Assembly (NCBI RefSeq): GCF_031143425.1
Contig: NC_090447.1
Location: forward strand, 847,917,760 to 847,981,759
From: Pleurodeles waltl
Lineage: Eukaryota; Chordata; Amphibia; Caudata; Salamandridae
DNA length: 64,000 bases
Reading direction: 5' to 3'
Positions 45,050 through 55,199 of this stretch are shown here, one piece after another. Every line of letters begins with the position of its first letter. The stretch's first letter is position 1. The notes beneath the pieces are model-generated. The model was given only the letters and a program-made list of their open reading frames with translations. It was not told the origin of the DNA and did no database searches. A program made the translations under genes and the position numbers.

Positions 45050-45830
45050 AAGATGATGGCTCTCTTGCTGATCTGCCTGTCCTGGAGTTCCACGATGACC
45101 TGGAAGACCTGCTGACAACCAAAAGCCAAGAGACCCGCCATGAAGTCCTGGTATCTCTCCAGACACCACCTCCAGTTGCAAGGAGGACAAATAATATAGC
45201 AGCCATCCCAGGTGCCCCACCCAACACCCCAATAGTACAACCTGCCAGCACCGACACAGTTGAGGACTCCGAGGACCCAGGGACCCGCTTTGAGATGACA
45301 GTGGTAGGAGTCCAGCGGGAGCTGGCAAAGCAGGTGCAGGTGAGGATGGAGACTCTGGCAGCCAGCCTAGAGGAAATGCGGCCAATGAACATACATCAGA
45401 CAAACGAGGCACACGCTCCCCACTGCATGGAGTCCAGCAGTGTCTGAGGGACATAGCTGCTTCCATGAGGGAGAGGCCACAACAATTGCCCTCCCAAACT
45501 GGCAGCAGCATGATTGAGAACAAGCTGGACTCCATGCACCGGGAAGTGGCCTCCCTCACGGTAGACATGGCTGTCTACCACCGGGATGTTGCTGCTATCC
45601 TGAAAAATCAGAAGCTCCTCCTTGCTGCAGTGATGCCATATGTTGTTCCACAAATGACAGCTTCTGGGAATTGGGATTCCACATCTTCAACCACTGAAGT
45701 GTGTGTGGCCTCCTCTACCGACCCGCCACCACCATCAAGGGCAGAGGAGACACCACATACATCGGAGGATGAAGATATGGAACAGATCAGCTTCACGGTT
45801 CCCGGTAGCACCAGCTTATGCCACTTGGGC
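45050..45830 (+). pseudogene. C-terminal exon-like block of the Myb-like gene
   Basis: It follows a cattgcag acceptor and encodes an acidic segment (LPVLEFHDDLEDLL at about 45079-45120), a Pro/Thr-rich segment, a helical part (about 45300-45390) and, after a frameshift near 45415, a coiled-coil-like end (NKLDSMHREVASL, about 45519-45557). Such a long C-terminal coil behind a SANT-like domain is known in Harbinger Myb-like proteins. An AATAAA signal lies downstream at 46110-46115. The link to the exon at 42237 is inferred from order and spacing. Confidence 0.5.
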
Positions 45831-47048
45831 AGTGTTCTCCTTTGTCCAGTGCTTGAGATTGTGCCAGTGTTAGCACAGTTGGATTATGCACTCTTCACCC
45901 ACACACTGTTGACCTGTCTGCTATGGACTGTCATTGTCTCTCACTCACCAATTGGCAATTGTTGTTCCTCCGCACTTAACAACACTTTTCGCAAGCATGT
46001 CCCGTGTCATGTCCCTCAACCCTGGACTTGTGTTGTGTCACAATTGGATGGATTTCACAAATGGGGTCTAGCACCTGGACATTGTAAATATCACACTACA
46101 ACACTTGTCAATAAACACCTAATACACAATCAGCATGTATTTGTGTATTGTGATCCATCTACTACTCTACTAAAGTAAGTGTGATGTGTGTATTAATGTA
46201 ATTGGTCACAGAATATCAGTTCAAGAGTGCAGGACTGTGGGGGCACAAAGCTACACACAAGGTCCCTAACATGACAAATGTTTATGCTGGTCTCATCCCC
46301 TACAAGCAATTCACTGAGTACGGCACAAATAAAGAACACATGCATGGTTCCCTTAATATATACGGCAGGACTGGCTGTAAAGTAAGTCAAGGGCATTGTC
46401 ATCAGCTGGGAGTACCACATTGGTGTGATACAGAGGTACCTAACCTCATTAGTGATTGCCACCAGTCAGTTTTACAGAATAGAGTTCCAATTTAGGCTGT
46501 TGTCTGATGTGCCACAGTTACTGACATTCCTACACAGGCCCCAACACCTACAGCTGTAGTACTACACCTGCCTGTCCAATAGAAAGTAAGCATAGTCATC
46601 TTGCCTGAGGGGGTACACTGGATGGCAGATGCACTAGTAGATGTGTTGTTGCTGCCAATGTGACAGCTTAGTTGTCAATAGGTGATGTCTATGTCATGTC
46701 GAGTGAGGTATTCGGAGGCAGGACGGAATCCCTAGGCCAACCCCCAATTTGCACTGCGCACTCATGGGAAGACCCTGAGACACAGGCACATAACATAAAA
46801 TGTATGGGTATATGGAAAAATGTTTATTACAATGTCAACTGACATAAAAGTTAATTAAAACCTACCTTATCCTAAACTAACCTATTCTAACTATACTTAT
46901 CCAACAACTAAAGCTATCTACCCTATGCTAAACTTAACTTACACATTGAACACCACACTCTAAACATTGGTTCCCCACCCCCCTCTTAAGTTACAAGACA
47001 CATGCAGGACAACAAATACTAATACTACACATATACTAACTAATCCTA
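45831..47048. other. No gene; candidate polyadenylation signal
   Basis: An open frame continues to 46178 but looks non-coding after about 45830. AATAAA at 46110-46115 may serve the Myb-like gene. The rest, including a run of 'ctaac/ctatc' phrases at 46855-47045, shows no gene. Confidence 0.4.
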
Positions 47049-47104
<56 letters not shown>

Positions 47105-47118
47105 TACATATATATATA
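47049..47118. repeat. (TA)n microsatellite
   Basis: Nearly pure TA dinucleotide repeat of about 70 bp, with a few tatatac interruptions at its right end. Confidence 0.95.
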
Positions 47119-47192
47119 TTTCATTATTTATTAAAGAAAACACATAGATATCCCAACATGACCAGCCCCGCCCACCCACAAATTGAAACATA

Positions 47193-48118
47193 GGCCCTCA
47201 TTATAACAGTGGCGGTCCAGCTTCGCCACGCTAGCGGTCGCGCTAACACCGCTGACAGCATGGCTGTGCTGGACCCACAGATTATGACCACAGCGGAGAA
47301 CAGCCTGCAAAGAATAAGTTCACCGCCTGTACCGCCAGGGCGGTCGACCCCCGGGGCGAAGGTGGACCACCTTCGCCCCAGCGGTCAACCATAGCCCGCT
47401 GATGGTATTTGGAACCTCAATCCCTTGCAGAAAGGATACTGGCAACAGGAATTTACATTCCTGTCACCAGTATGCGACTCCCCCTGGGCCCCCTCCAAAC
47501 GGCCACGGTCCCCCCTAAGCCCCTAGAGACCCCCTACCCCCACCCCATCCAAGCATGCACGCACCACACACACACACACACACACACATGCAACAACACA
47601 TTCATGCACTCATACAGACACACATACACTCGCACACATCCCAACCACCCAGCATCCATTCACGCACTCACACAGACACTCACAATCACACACATACACG
47701 CACACAAAGACCACCACCATCCAATCACACAAACGCAGACCCCCTTGCACGCACACACCACTCATTACCCCCCTTCCCCTATCGGATGGCCACTTACCTT
47801 TGCACAGTGGTCGTCCAGGAGGGGACGGGATCCTTGTGGCCTGCTCCGCCGACAGCACCCCGTCACCACAACACTGCCACGCCTATTACCAACTTGTAAT
47901 AGGTGTGGCGGTGTTGTTATGATGTGGCGGTGCAAGCGGAGCAGCCTCCACAGATTCCTGACCGCCAGTATGGCTGCTGGAGGCTCTCTGCCCAATTCTG
48001 GCGGAGAGCTGCCAGCAGTCATAATATGGCGGACGGATGACCACCGTCCCTGGCGGTCTTGTGGCTGACGGGACTTCAGAGGTCTAGGTTATAGACCGCC
48101 AAAGTCCTAATGAGGGCC
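47193..48118. mobile_element. Harbinger-type MITE with ATA duplication, 0.93 kb
   Basis: Both ends begin ggccctcatta (11 of 11), followed within about 15 bases by a tggcggtc block, and are flanked by a perfect ATA duplication (47190-47192 and 48119-48121). The interior holds a CA-rich microsatellite (about 47560-47770) and several ggcggt/accgcc inverted strings. The 219-codon frame over it is a by-product of the repeat. Its ends match those of the 13287-15008 element. Confidence 0.85.
47560..47770. repeat. CA-rich microsatellite inside the MITE
   Basis: (CA)n at about 47569-47588, then imperfect cacac/acact repeats to about 47770. Confidence 0.9.
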
Positions 48119-48272
48119 ATAATAAGTAGAAAATCCACCTCCAACTACACTTATCCCATCTAATCTAAATACCTACATTAACCTAACACTAATCCACTAA
48201 AACCCACAGTAAAATATTTCAGAACATAATAAGGGACGGGGCAGAACTTGGTGGTGGCAGATCAGGAGAAAG

Positions 48273-48643
48273 TCACAATTCTGCCTTTTTTAGTTTTTCT
48301 GTATTGTATTTTAACATTTTCTTGTTTCCGGCAACCTCTTCCTCCAACCTGTCCAGATGTTTGAGTACGAGGGACACATCCCTCTGCAGATCCTGCAGCA
48401 ACTGTGACGCAATGGCAGCAGGTGGTGTGGGCTGTTGCGCTGCTCTGGTTACTGTTGCAGCTCATGTTGTTGCTGAGAATTTTTAGGCAGTGTGGGGACC
48501 CCATGTGGGAATGCCCACCATTCCTCTGTTGCCTTCTCTGCACAGAAGTGGTGACCCATGCGTCTGTACCCAGACTCTACTGCCAGGAGTTGGTGGTACC
48601 TCACTGCCCTCTTCAGAAAATCATGCCGCTCATCATTGGTCAT
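48273..48643 (-). pseudogene. Unrecognised small coiled-coil protein remnant
   Basis: From an ATG whose reverse complement ends at 48643 (MTNDERHDFL...), the minus strand is open for about 64 codons with a mixed charged/aromatic composition (EEWWAFPHG). A frameshift near 48440 then leads to a clearly helical, heptad-like end (LLQDLQRDVSLVLKHLDRL) with a TGA at 48273-48275. The length (371 bases) is not a multiple of three, in keeping with an indel. I do not recognise the family. It sits between the Myb-like gene and the possible transposase tail, so it may be a third element-encoded protein, or belong to an unrelated insertion. Confidence 0.4.
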
Positions 48644-48776
48644 GTTGGCAGCTGTAATATGGAGACAAGCAAGCAACCATCAGTGTCAGCATTGTGTGGA
48701 GCCTGTACAGATTACCAGCTTACACTGCTACATCTAATTACACATGCACCCCAACTCACGTTCCAGAAAAGATGAA

Positions 48777-48931
48777 GGCCCTGATAAATGTAACATCAAC
48801 ATAGCCTTTGCATCATATTTTTGATGCCAAAGCGACACAAACCTACAAACAACCAAAATGTTGGATGTGTGCACCCCTTTTGTGTAGTAAAATGATGCAA
48901 AGGGGGCGCTAACTTTACATATATCAGGCCC
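48777..48931. mobile_element. Short MITE, 155 bp
   Basis: The two ends are long imperfect inverted repeats: about 40 bases from ggccctgataaatgtaac on the left pair with gggcctgatatatgtaaa read back from the right, and both arms reach a cctttgcatcat block. Flanking triplets are GAA and AAA. The result is almost a full foldback. Confidence 0.65.
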
Positions 48932-48946
48932 AAATTTCCTCATCAT

Positions 48947-49000
48947 CTGTGTCTATTTCCAACCGTACGTCACCATGAACTTGGACATGTCAATAGGAGG
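48947..49000 (-). other. Possible C-terminal codons of a HARBI1-like transposase
   Basis: On the minus strand about 17 codons read HGDVRLEIDTDDEE and end at a TGA just inside the small MITE. The intact Harbinger transposase at 29 kb has a similar small-hydrophobic-then-acidic tail. If real, it would place a transposase convergent to the Myb-like gene, the usual layout. It is too short to be sure. Confidence 0.25.
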
Positions 49001-52000
49001 ATGGGATGCTGTAGTTAACCATAAGGGGTAAGAGCTGATAGGTACACATGCAAGCCTGATCAACATGACTGTCACCTACACTGTGAACATCACATCTTCC
49101 TACAAATTTGGTATTCCTCTTGCCCTGAGTTTAAGGGGGGATGGCCATGCTATCCATCATCTCAAGAGTCCTGGTCATCCACCAAGGCCTGACACTCATA
49201 CATGGAGTCAAGGAGTGGACCATTTGTTAGGAGGGCTTGTAGGAGGCTGGCCTGGTTTGTAGTGGGTACCAAAGGTACTTACACCTTATATCAGGTCCAG
49301 TTATCCCTTATTAGTGTATGTAGTCAGTGTCTAGAAGCCAGGCTCTCTAGTGGTAGTGTGGACGAGCAGCAAAGGCCTAATTAGGAAACATGCAAAGTTC
49401 ATGCAATATCACTACAGCCTTACAGTACTTACACACATGAAAGATAATACACAGTGGTACAAAAATAAAGGTACTTTATTTTGGTGACACACTTTCCAAA
49501 TATACCTTAGAGACCATACTCTCTTAGGAGGTAAGTAATATACGCAATATATACACTAGTATCCAAAAACAGGTAAGTATACAGTTAGAAAAAAGTGCAA
49601 ATAGTGAAAATCACAATAGTTAGAAATGGGCCTATGGGGAACACAAACCATGTACTAAAAAAATGGAATGCAAATGTCAGTTTCCCACCTAGGCAAGTGT
49701 AGTGTGTAGAGGGGCGCTGGGAGTATTGGAATACACCAAAGGTAAGTAATAGAACCCACCCCAGAGCCCAGGAAAGTAGGAGTAAATCACAGGAACTTTC
49801 CTAGAACACACAAGAAAACGGAAAAGAAGATAATGCAAGGACCAGAAGAGACTGCAAGAAATCAACAGTGGATTCCTGGACCTGAAGACCTGTGTAATAA
49901 GGGGACCAAGTCCAAGAAGCACAGAAGAGGCCAGGAAGAACAGGAACCCCTGGTAACCAGGATGAAGGTGCAAAAGAAGAACCACCGGTGAAGAACAAAA
50001 GTCAGTACTGCACCCAAGAAGATGGATGCAGGTTCCTGGTTGGTGCGGATGATGTCCCCTGCTGGATGGATGATTGCAGTCTGGTTTGCGCCACTGGATC
50101 CCACCAACAAGCCTTGGTAAACTCAAAGCTCGTGGTTAGCGGTAAATGGCGCTGCCCGAAGCCAGTAAGGACCTGGTCGACTCTACCCTAGTGAAAGAGA
50201 CAGAGGGGGCACTCAGCAGTCCAGAGAGCCCACGGAAGACCAGGCAGCGCACACAGGAGTCCCACAGCACAGGGACAAAGATGGTGCAAATGGAGGCCCA
50301 CGAAGCACGACTGAAAGAGATCCCACCCTGCCGAGGAGCTGTGTGTCGCAGGAAGGAGTATGGGGGGCCAGAGCAGTGCTGTGCATGAAGAACTTCATGG
50401 AAGGCTGCACACAAGCTTGGCAACTGCAAATCACGCAATGCACGGGGGAACTGTCTTGCGTGGGGAGGGAGGCCCTTACCTCCACCAAAGTTAGACAGAT
50501 GGGCTTCAGGGCCGTCAGGACCATTTCAGTCCAACACCTGCATTACTGGATCCACACACTTCTTCAGGAGAGGGGACCCAAGCCACCAGTCGTCGCTGCA
50601 GAGGGGTGCCTGCTGAAGCAGGGAAGTGACTCCTTCACTTCAAGGGAGATTCCGTCGATCTTCTGGTGGAGGCGGAAGACAGGCTGTCCTCTGAGGATCC
50701 ACGACCGGGAAACAGTTGCAGTTGCTGGCAGAAGCTGAAGATACAATGTTGCAGAATTTGTCTTAGCTTCTTTGTTCCTGGAGGGTCCAGATGCAGTTTC
50801 TTTGGTGAGAAAGTGAAGTAAAGGACGCAGAGGATTCCTGGAAGAGTCTTGCAATCTGAATCACAAGAATCACCCAAAGAGGGACCCTAAATAGCCCTGA
50901 AAGGTGGTTTGGTCACCTAACCAGGTAAGCACCTATCAAGGGAGGGCTCTGAAGTCACCTGCTGGAACTGGCCACTCAGATGCTCCCAGAGTTCCCTGCC
51001 CATCCTGAAAACAAGATGGCAGAACCCCTAGACCCTCTGGAGGAGCTCTGAGCACCCCCCCTGGCCTGGTGATGGACAGGCCAGTGGTCACTCCCCTTTC
51101 CTTTGTCCAGTTTCGCACCAGAGCAGGGACTGAGGGTCCCTGAACCAGTGTAGACTGAAGTATGCAAGGAGGACACTATCTGTGCCCTTCAAATCATTTC
51201 CAGAGGCTCTGGGAGACTAGCCCTCCAATGCCCATGCCTGTAAGACCGATTTCCAAAGGGAGAGGGTGTAACACCCCTCTCCCAAACGAAATTCTTTGTT
51301 TCTGCCTTCCTGAGTTCAAGCTGCTTGAGCAACAGGAGGTCAGAGTCCTGTTTGTGAGGTGGCAGCATCTGGGGCTGCTAGAAAACCTCAGAAGGCTGAT
51401 ATAGCAGTACTAGGGGTCCACTGTGGAGCCCCTAGAGTACATGGATTTATACACCCAATGCTAGAATCATCATGGGGGTATAATTCCAAGATGTTAGACA
51501 CCTCACATGGCCATGTTCGGAGTTACCATTGTGAAGATGGACATAGGTATTGACCTATGTCCAGTGCATGCGTAAAATGGTGTCCCGCACTCACACAGTC
51601 CGGGAAAATGGTCCTGGACGATGAGGGGCCACCTCTGCTAGTGCAGGGGTGCCCTCACAACAGGTACTTTGCACCTAACCTTCAGGGCTGGAAGGCCTGC
51701 CATATAGGTGACTTATAAGTGACCTGGTGCAGTGTAAATGGCAGGGAAAGGGTGCATGCACCATTTCACACAGGCTGCAATGGCAGTCCTGTAGAAGGCT
51801 TTGCCTGAGCTCCCTATGGGTGGCAAAAGAAATGCTGCAGCCCATAGGGATCCCTTGAATCCCCAATGCCCTGGGTAACTAGGTACAATATACTAGGGGT
51901 GTCCAGTGTGACAATTTGGGACGAAATACTGGGTTACCAGTATGCAGTTGTTGTAATTTAGCAGTGATTAGATTAAGCATTAGCGGAAGACATCTTGTCT

Positions 52001-52310
52001 TTAGTAACTATTGTGAACATTTTGCAGAATCCATTTTGTATTCATGGCAGCCATTTTCTCTGCTACATGCTGCCATGTGCTCACCATGTGCTCTGTCCTA
52101 CCTTTCTGTTAACTGCTCTTGAAATCTGCCTAGTGACAAGTTATATTTAGCATCTCTTACTTTCGCACATGCTCAGTAAGGTCTGCAGCTGTTAGTCCTT
52201 GGAAACTGTTAGCTCCTCCTACCTGTCGACTGTGCATTTTCCACATGACCTTACATGTATACAAGTCTTGTTTCCATAATTGTACCATCTCCTTTTAGCC
52301 CCTGCGTGGG

Positions 52311-52318
52311 TATAAAAG
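52311..52318 (+). promoter_or_regulatory. TATA box of 5' LTR
   Basis: tataaaag within 'gcgtgggtataaaagga'. The likely transcription start is about 25-30 bases downstream, near 52340, marking the U3/R border. Confidence 0.8.
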
Positions 52319-52400
52319 GACCATGCTCTCTCAGTTCAGTGTGCTACTTCAGACATTACCCTAGGGTGCTGTTTGAACTGTAGTACCACCTCATGAGGTT

Positions 52401-52406
52401 AATAAA
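52401..52406 (+). promoter_or_regulatory. Polyadenylation signal in LTR R region
   Basis: AATAAA about 90 bases after the TATA box. The copy in the 3' LTR at 62433-62438 would process the genomic transcript. Confidence 0.8.
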
Positions 52407-52524
52407 CTTTTGTCTTTTATTCCAGTTTCTGTGCCAACTTCTTCCTACATGGTCTGAGGACTTTGTGCAGAGAAAGGTGAACCCCTTGCACTAGTAGGCC
52501 TTGCTGAGGCTTACTTCAACAAAT

Positions 52525-52542
52525 TGGCGCCCGAACAGGGAC
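52525..52542 (+). other. Primer-binding site, tRNA-Lys
   Basis: The 18 bases tggcgcccgaacagggac lie three bases after the LTR end. They are complementary to the 3' end of tRNA-Lys (UUU), the primer used by lentiviruses and MMTV. Confidence 0.9.
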
Positions 52543-53028
52543 TCATCGGCGACTCGGATGCCCAACGGATTGGTCGCGACGAAGGATTGGAATCTCGCTG
52601 CGGACGATCAATGCCTGAGGAGACCCGAGTCTTGGCAACCACGGCGTTTTTCCCTTCTTTCTGATTTGACCATCCAGGTGGCGCCGGTCCTCGACTGAGA
52701 TCCTTTTTGTTAATTCGTCATGCAGTGACCATTTGGTCGATTTTAGAACTTGGCAGTTGGAACCTGGACACCCTGTGATTGGTAAGAGCTTTTTTACGGC
52801 ACTTGCTGTGGGTTTTGATGCCTGTGTTTGGTAATGTAGTTTAGCACTACTTACTGTGGCTTTTGTGATTTGAGTGACTAGTCAATTTGTATTCTTTGGA
52901 TTTGATATATAAATTGCAATTTATATAGGCAGGTAATGAGGAGAATTTTCTCCAATTTGATTTTGATTTGAACGGCACCTTAAGTGCCACTTTGATTATA
53001 ATATTGCATATTCTGCACTATTTTTGGC
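52543..53028 (+). other. Retroviral leader
   Basis: Untranslated sequence between primer site and the first candidate gag ATG. A splice donor for env would be expected here (gtaagag at about 52762 is one candidate), with packaging signals, but none can be proven by eye. Confidence 0.5.
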
Positions 53029-55141
53029 ATGCCTGTTTTTAGCGCACTTCGTAGGATGTTTTGCTTTTGTAAAGGTACCAATTTGAGACTGGAAGAATTG
53101 CAACCGGCACCCCCAGAGGGGACGCCAAATAGAGATATGTATGTTTAAACATGGTCTTTCTTCTATAATGTACAGCACATTATGGAATAAATACACCCGC
53201 GCGGATCCTGAGTTACGTTGGCCTATGCATGGGTCATTTGATTTACGAAAGATTGAGTATGTGGAACCATGTATGTGTAAGCGAAAGTCTAGGCAAGTTA
53301 TGTTTGACTGTGTACGAAAGTGGGAGAAAGAAGCGCGTGGACGAGTGAAGCGTGAGCAAGCCTTGCTTGAGAAAGAGCAGCGAAAGAATGTATATGTGAA
53401 AGCATTGGAAATAAGAAAGAAAGAAATAAATGACTTAAAGGAGCTAGAAGAGAAAGAACGTAAGCTACAGGTAACTGGCCAATACACTGTTAGGCAATCT
53501 CTCTATCCTATCCTTAATAAATCACATGATGATTTATTGTTACTAGATCGTCCTCCACCTCCGTATGTCGTCCCTTCTGCCCCTCATGAGTTACCTAAAG
53601 TCTCCAGTTCGGAGCAACAGAAGATGCGGGACAGTCGCTCTATGCTGCCTGCTGACCATGCGTCTGAGCTTAGATCGATTGATCGTAAAACAATTTGTAG
53701 CGCTGTTTCTGCTTCTGAACTTTTAGACAACATGAAAGGGTGGACGGAAAAGGAGCAGCTATATTTTACTGAGGCATTTGGCTCAGAAGTTATTTAACTA
53801 TACCGGAAATATTCTGATGAGTTAGAGCCCAATGATGTAGCAGCTGATCATAAGCAAATGCGTGATGGTCTTTTTGTTTCCTCCCAGGTGACTGATGCAA
53901 TCAGGCGTTTAATGAAATTACGTATTGTGGCAGTCCGTTTGCAAGAAGAGAAAAGGGCTGCGGACGCAGTTGCACGAGCATCTCAGACCGAAGGGGTGCA
54001 AGCTTCCATCTTTGAAACAGATAAGACTATGATAGTTCACGCGAAACCAATGCGGGAGGCCGCGCCTTTGTATGTTCCTCCTAAAGGATTGGTTACAAAT
54101 GATGATAAAACTTCTGTTGATGCTAAGGGTTATTTTATTTATAATTGGGTGTATACTCCTTGGAATAGGGCAGATGTAATGGCACTTAAAACAGCATTAC
54201 CTGACCCGCGGAAAAATCCAGCCGCCTTTTATGAGGAAGTTGAGGGAGCAATTAGTTCTTGTACTATGACTTTGGCTGACATTGATTTATTTTTCGGATT
54301 GATATTACCGCCAGATATGTGGAGAACTGTTCGTAAAATTGATGATCGTACAGTTTTTGGGGCATCATGGAAAGAAATAGAACAGATGGACGGGGATAGG
54401 GAACCTGCGAAAAAGCCATATCAGTTGATTCTAGATCTTCCTGCAGCCATATTAGTTAAGTTGAAAATGATTATTCCCCCTAAAAAGATAGATTGGACTG
54501 TTTTAGCGTCTTGTAAACAAAAGGCAGATGAATCGGTCTCTGATTTCTTTACACGCTTTGAAGAAGCATTTCATGATTTTAGCGGTCAGTCATTGTCAGA
54601 TGATACTGGCAGACATTTGTTTGTCGATAAATATGTCACAATCTGTTACCAGGAATAGCTAGTCGTCTAAAAGCTAGTGAAAGTTCATGGACTACCTCTA
54701 CTCCGGTTTCTCTTTTGACTATGGCTCAGTATTATGAACGTCAGGAATTAGAAGCAAAAGGTAGCGAGGAGAAAAAGATTAAAGAATTAAAGACGAAGGT
54801 TATGTTGGCTCAAGCTTATGGTCCGCCTTTTAGAGGTAGTGATAGAGGTGGACGTGGATCTTATGGTTCTTCTTACACTCGTTCGAATTTGTCTGTTGAT
54901 CAGTGTGCGTATTGTAAGAAATTTGGGCACTAGGCTGCCGATTGTCCAGCAGTGTTCACGTGGTCGGGGACAAATGAGAAATCGCTCAGGATATTCAGGA
55001 CCTAGAAGAAGCACAAATGATCATGCTAGGGTTGATGCTAATGTACGAGGACAGGATGGGTTTAACACTTTTGATAGATGGAACCAATACCAGATGTCTG
55101 ATCATGTGCAGCCTGATTTCCAAGATTCTGCTTATGCATAG
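53029..55141 (+). pseudogene. ERV gag (multiple stops and frameshifts)
   Basis: Gag forms the viral core. The first candidate ATG is at 53029; its frame shifts to another register around 53135, where a second ATG (53141) opens a 218-codon frame. Breaks seen are the frameshift near 53135, a TAA at 53795-53797, a frameshift between 54658 and 54715, a TAG at 54931-54933 lying inside the zinc knuckle (C-A-Y-C...G-H then stop), and a register change near 54950; coding sense ends at 55139-55141. The N-terminal part is unusually long, basic and coiled-coil-like (an EKEQRKN/KERKL-rich stretch at about 53340-53470), followed by a Pro-rich PPPPY late-domain-like motif (about 53551-53565) and a capsid-like region (about 54150-54600). 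No N-terminal Gly for myristoylation is seen. Confidence 0.75.
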
Positions 55142-55199
55142 GATTGCCTAGGATGGGGTAAGGAATCAGTTGAAGTTCCAGTAGATCAGAGGGGTCCCT

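Larger units (their letters stand above)
41910..49237. mobile_element. Second, decayed Harbinger-type element or element cluster
   Basis: It starts with ggcccacatttatactttttg, nearly the same as the left end of the MITE at 60064 (ggcccgtatttatactttc), preceded by TAA. It encodes a Myb/SANT-like protein on + in at least two exon-like blocks (42237-42744 and 45050-45830). Close to its right side is a short minus-strand acidic stretch resembling a transposase tail (48947-49000). I cannot identify the right terminal repeat with confidence; it may lie beyond the LTR-like element inserted at 49238, or have been lost. It contains two nested MITEs and two microsatellites. Confidence 0.5.
51949..52521 (+). 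repeat. 5' LTR of the retrovirus (573 bp)
   Basis: It starts TGTTGTAATTT and ends ...CTTCAACA. It has a TATA box at 52311-52318, a polyadenylation signal at 52401-52406 and a following GT-rich area. It matches 61981-62553 over its whole length with six differences: at base 2, near 52025, near 52163, near 52172, and two adjacent near 52498. Confidence 0.9.

Noticed and set aside
45041..45568. 175-codon minus-strand frame
   Set aside because: Antisense of the C-terminal block of the Myb-like gene; the + strand has the coherent charged and coiled-coil pattern.
47409..48068. 219-codon + frame
   Set aside because: Covers the CA microsatellite and MITE sequence; Thr/His-rich repeats from cacaca.
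49689..50126. 145-codon minus-strand frame
   Set aside because: Leu/Ser-rich composition typical of chance frames in this LTR-like repeat, with no conserved motif.
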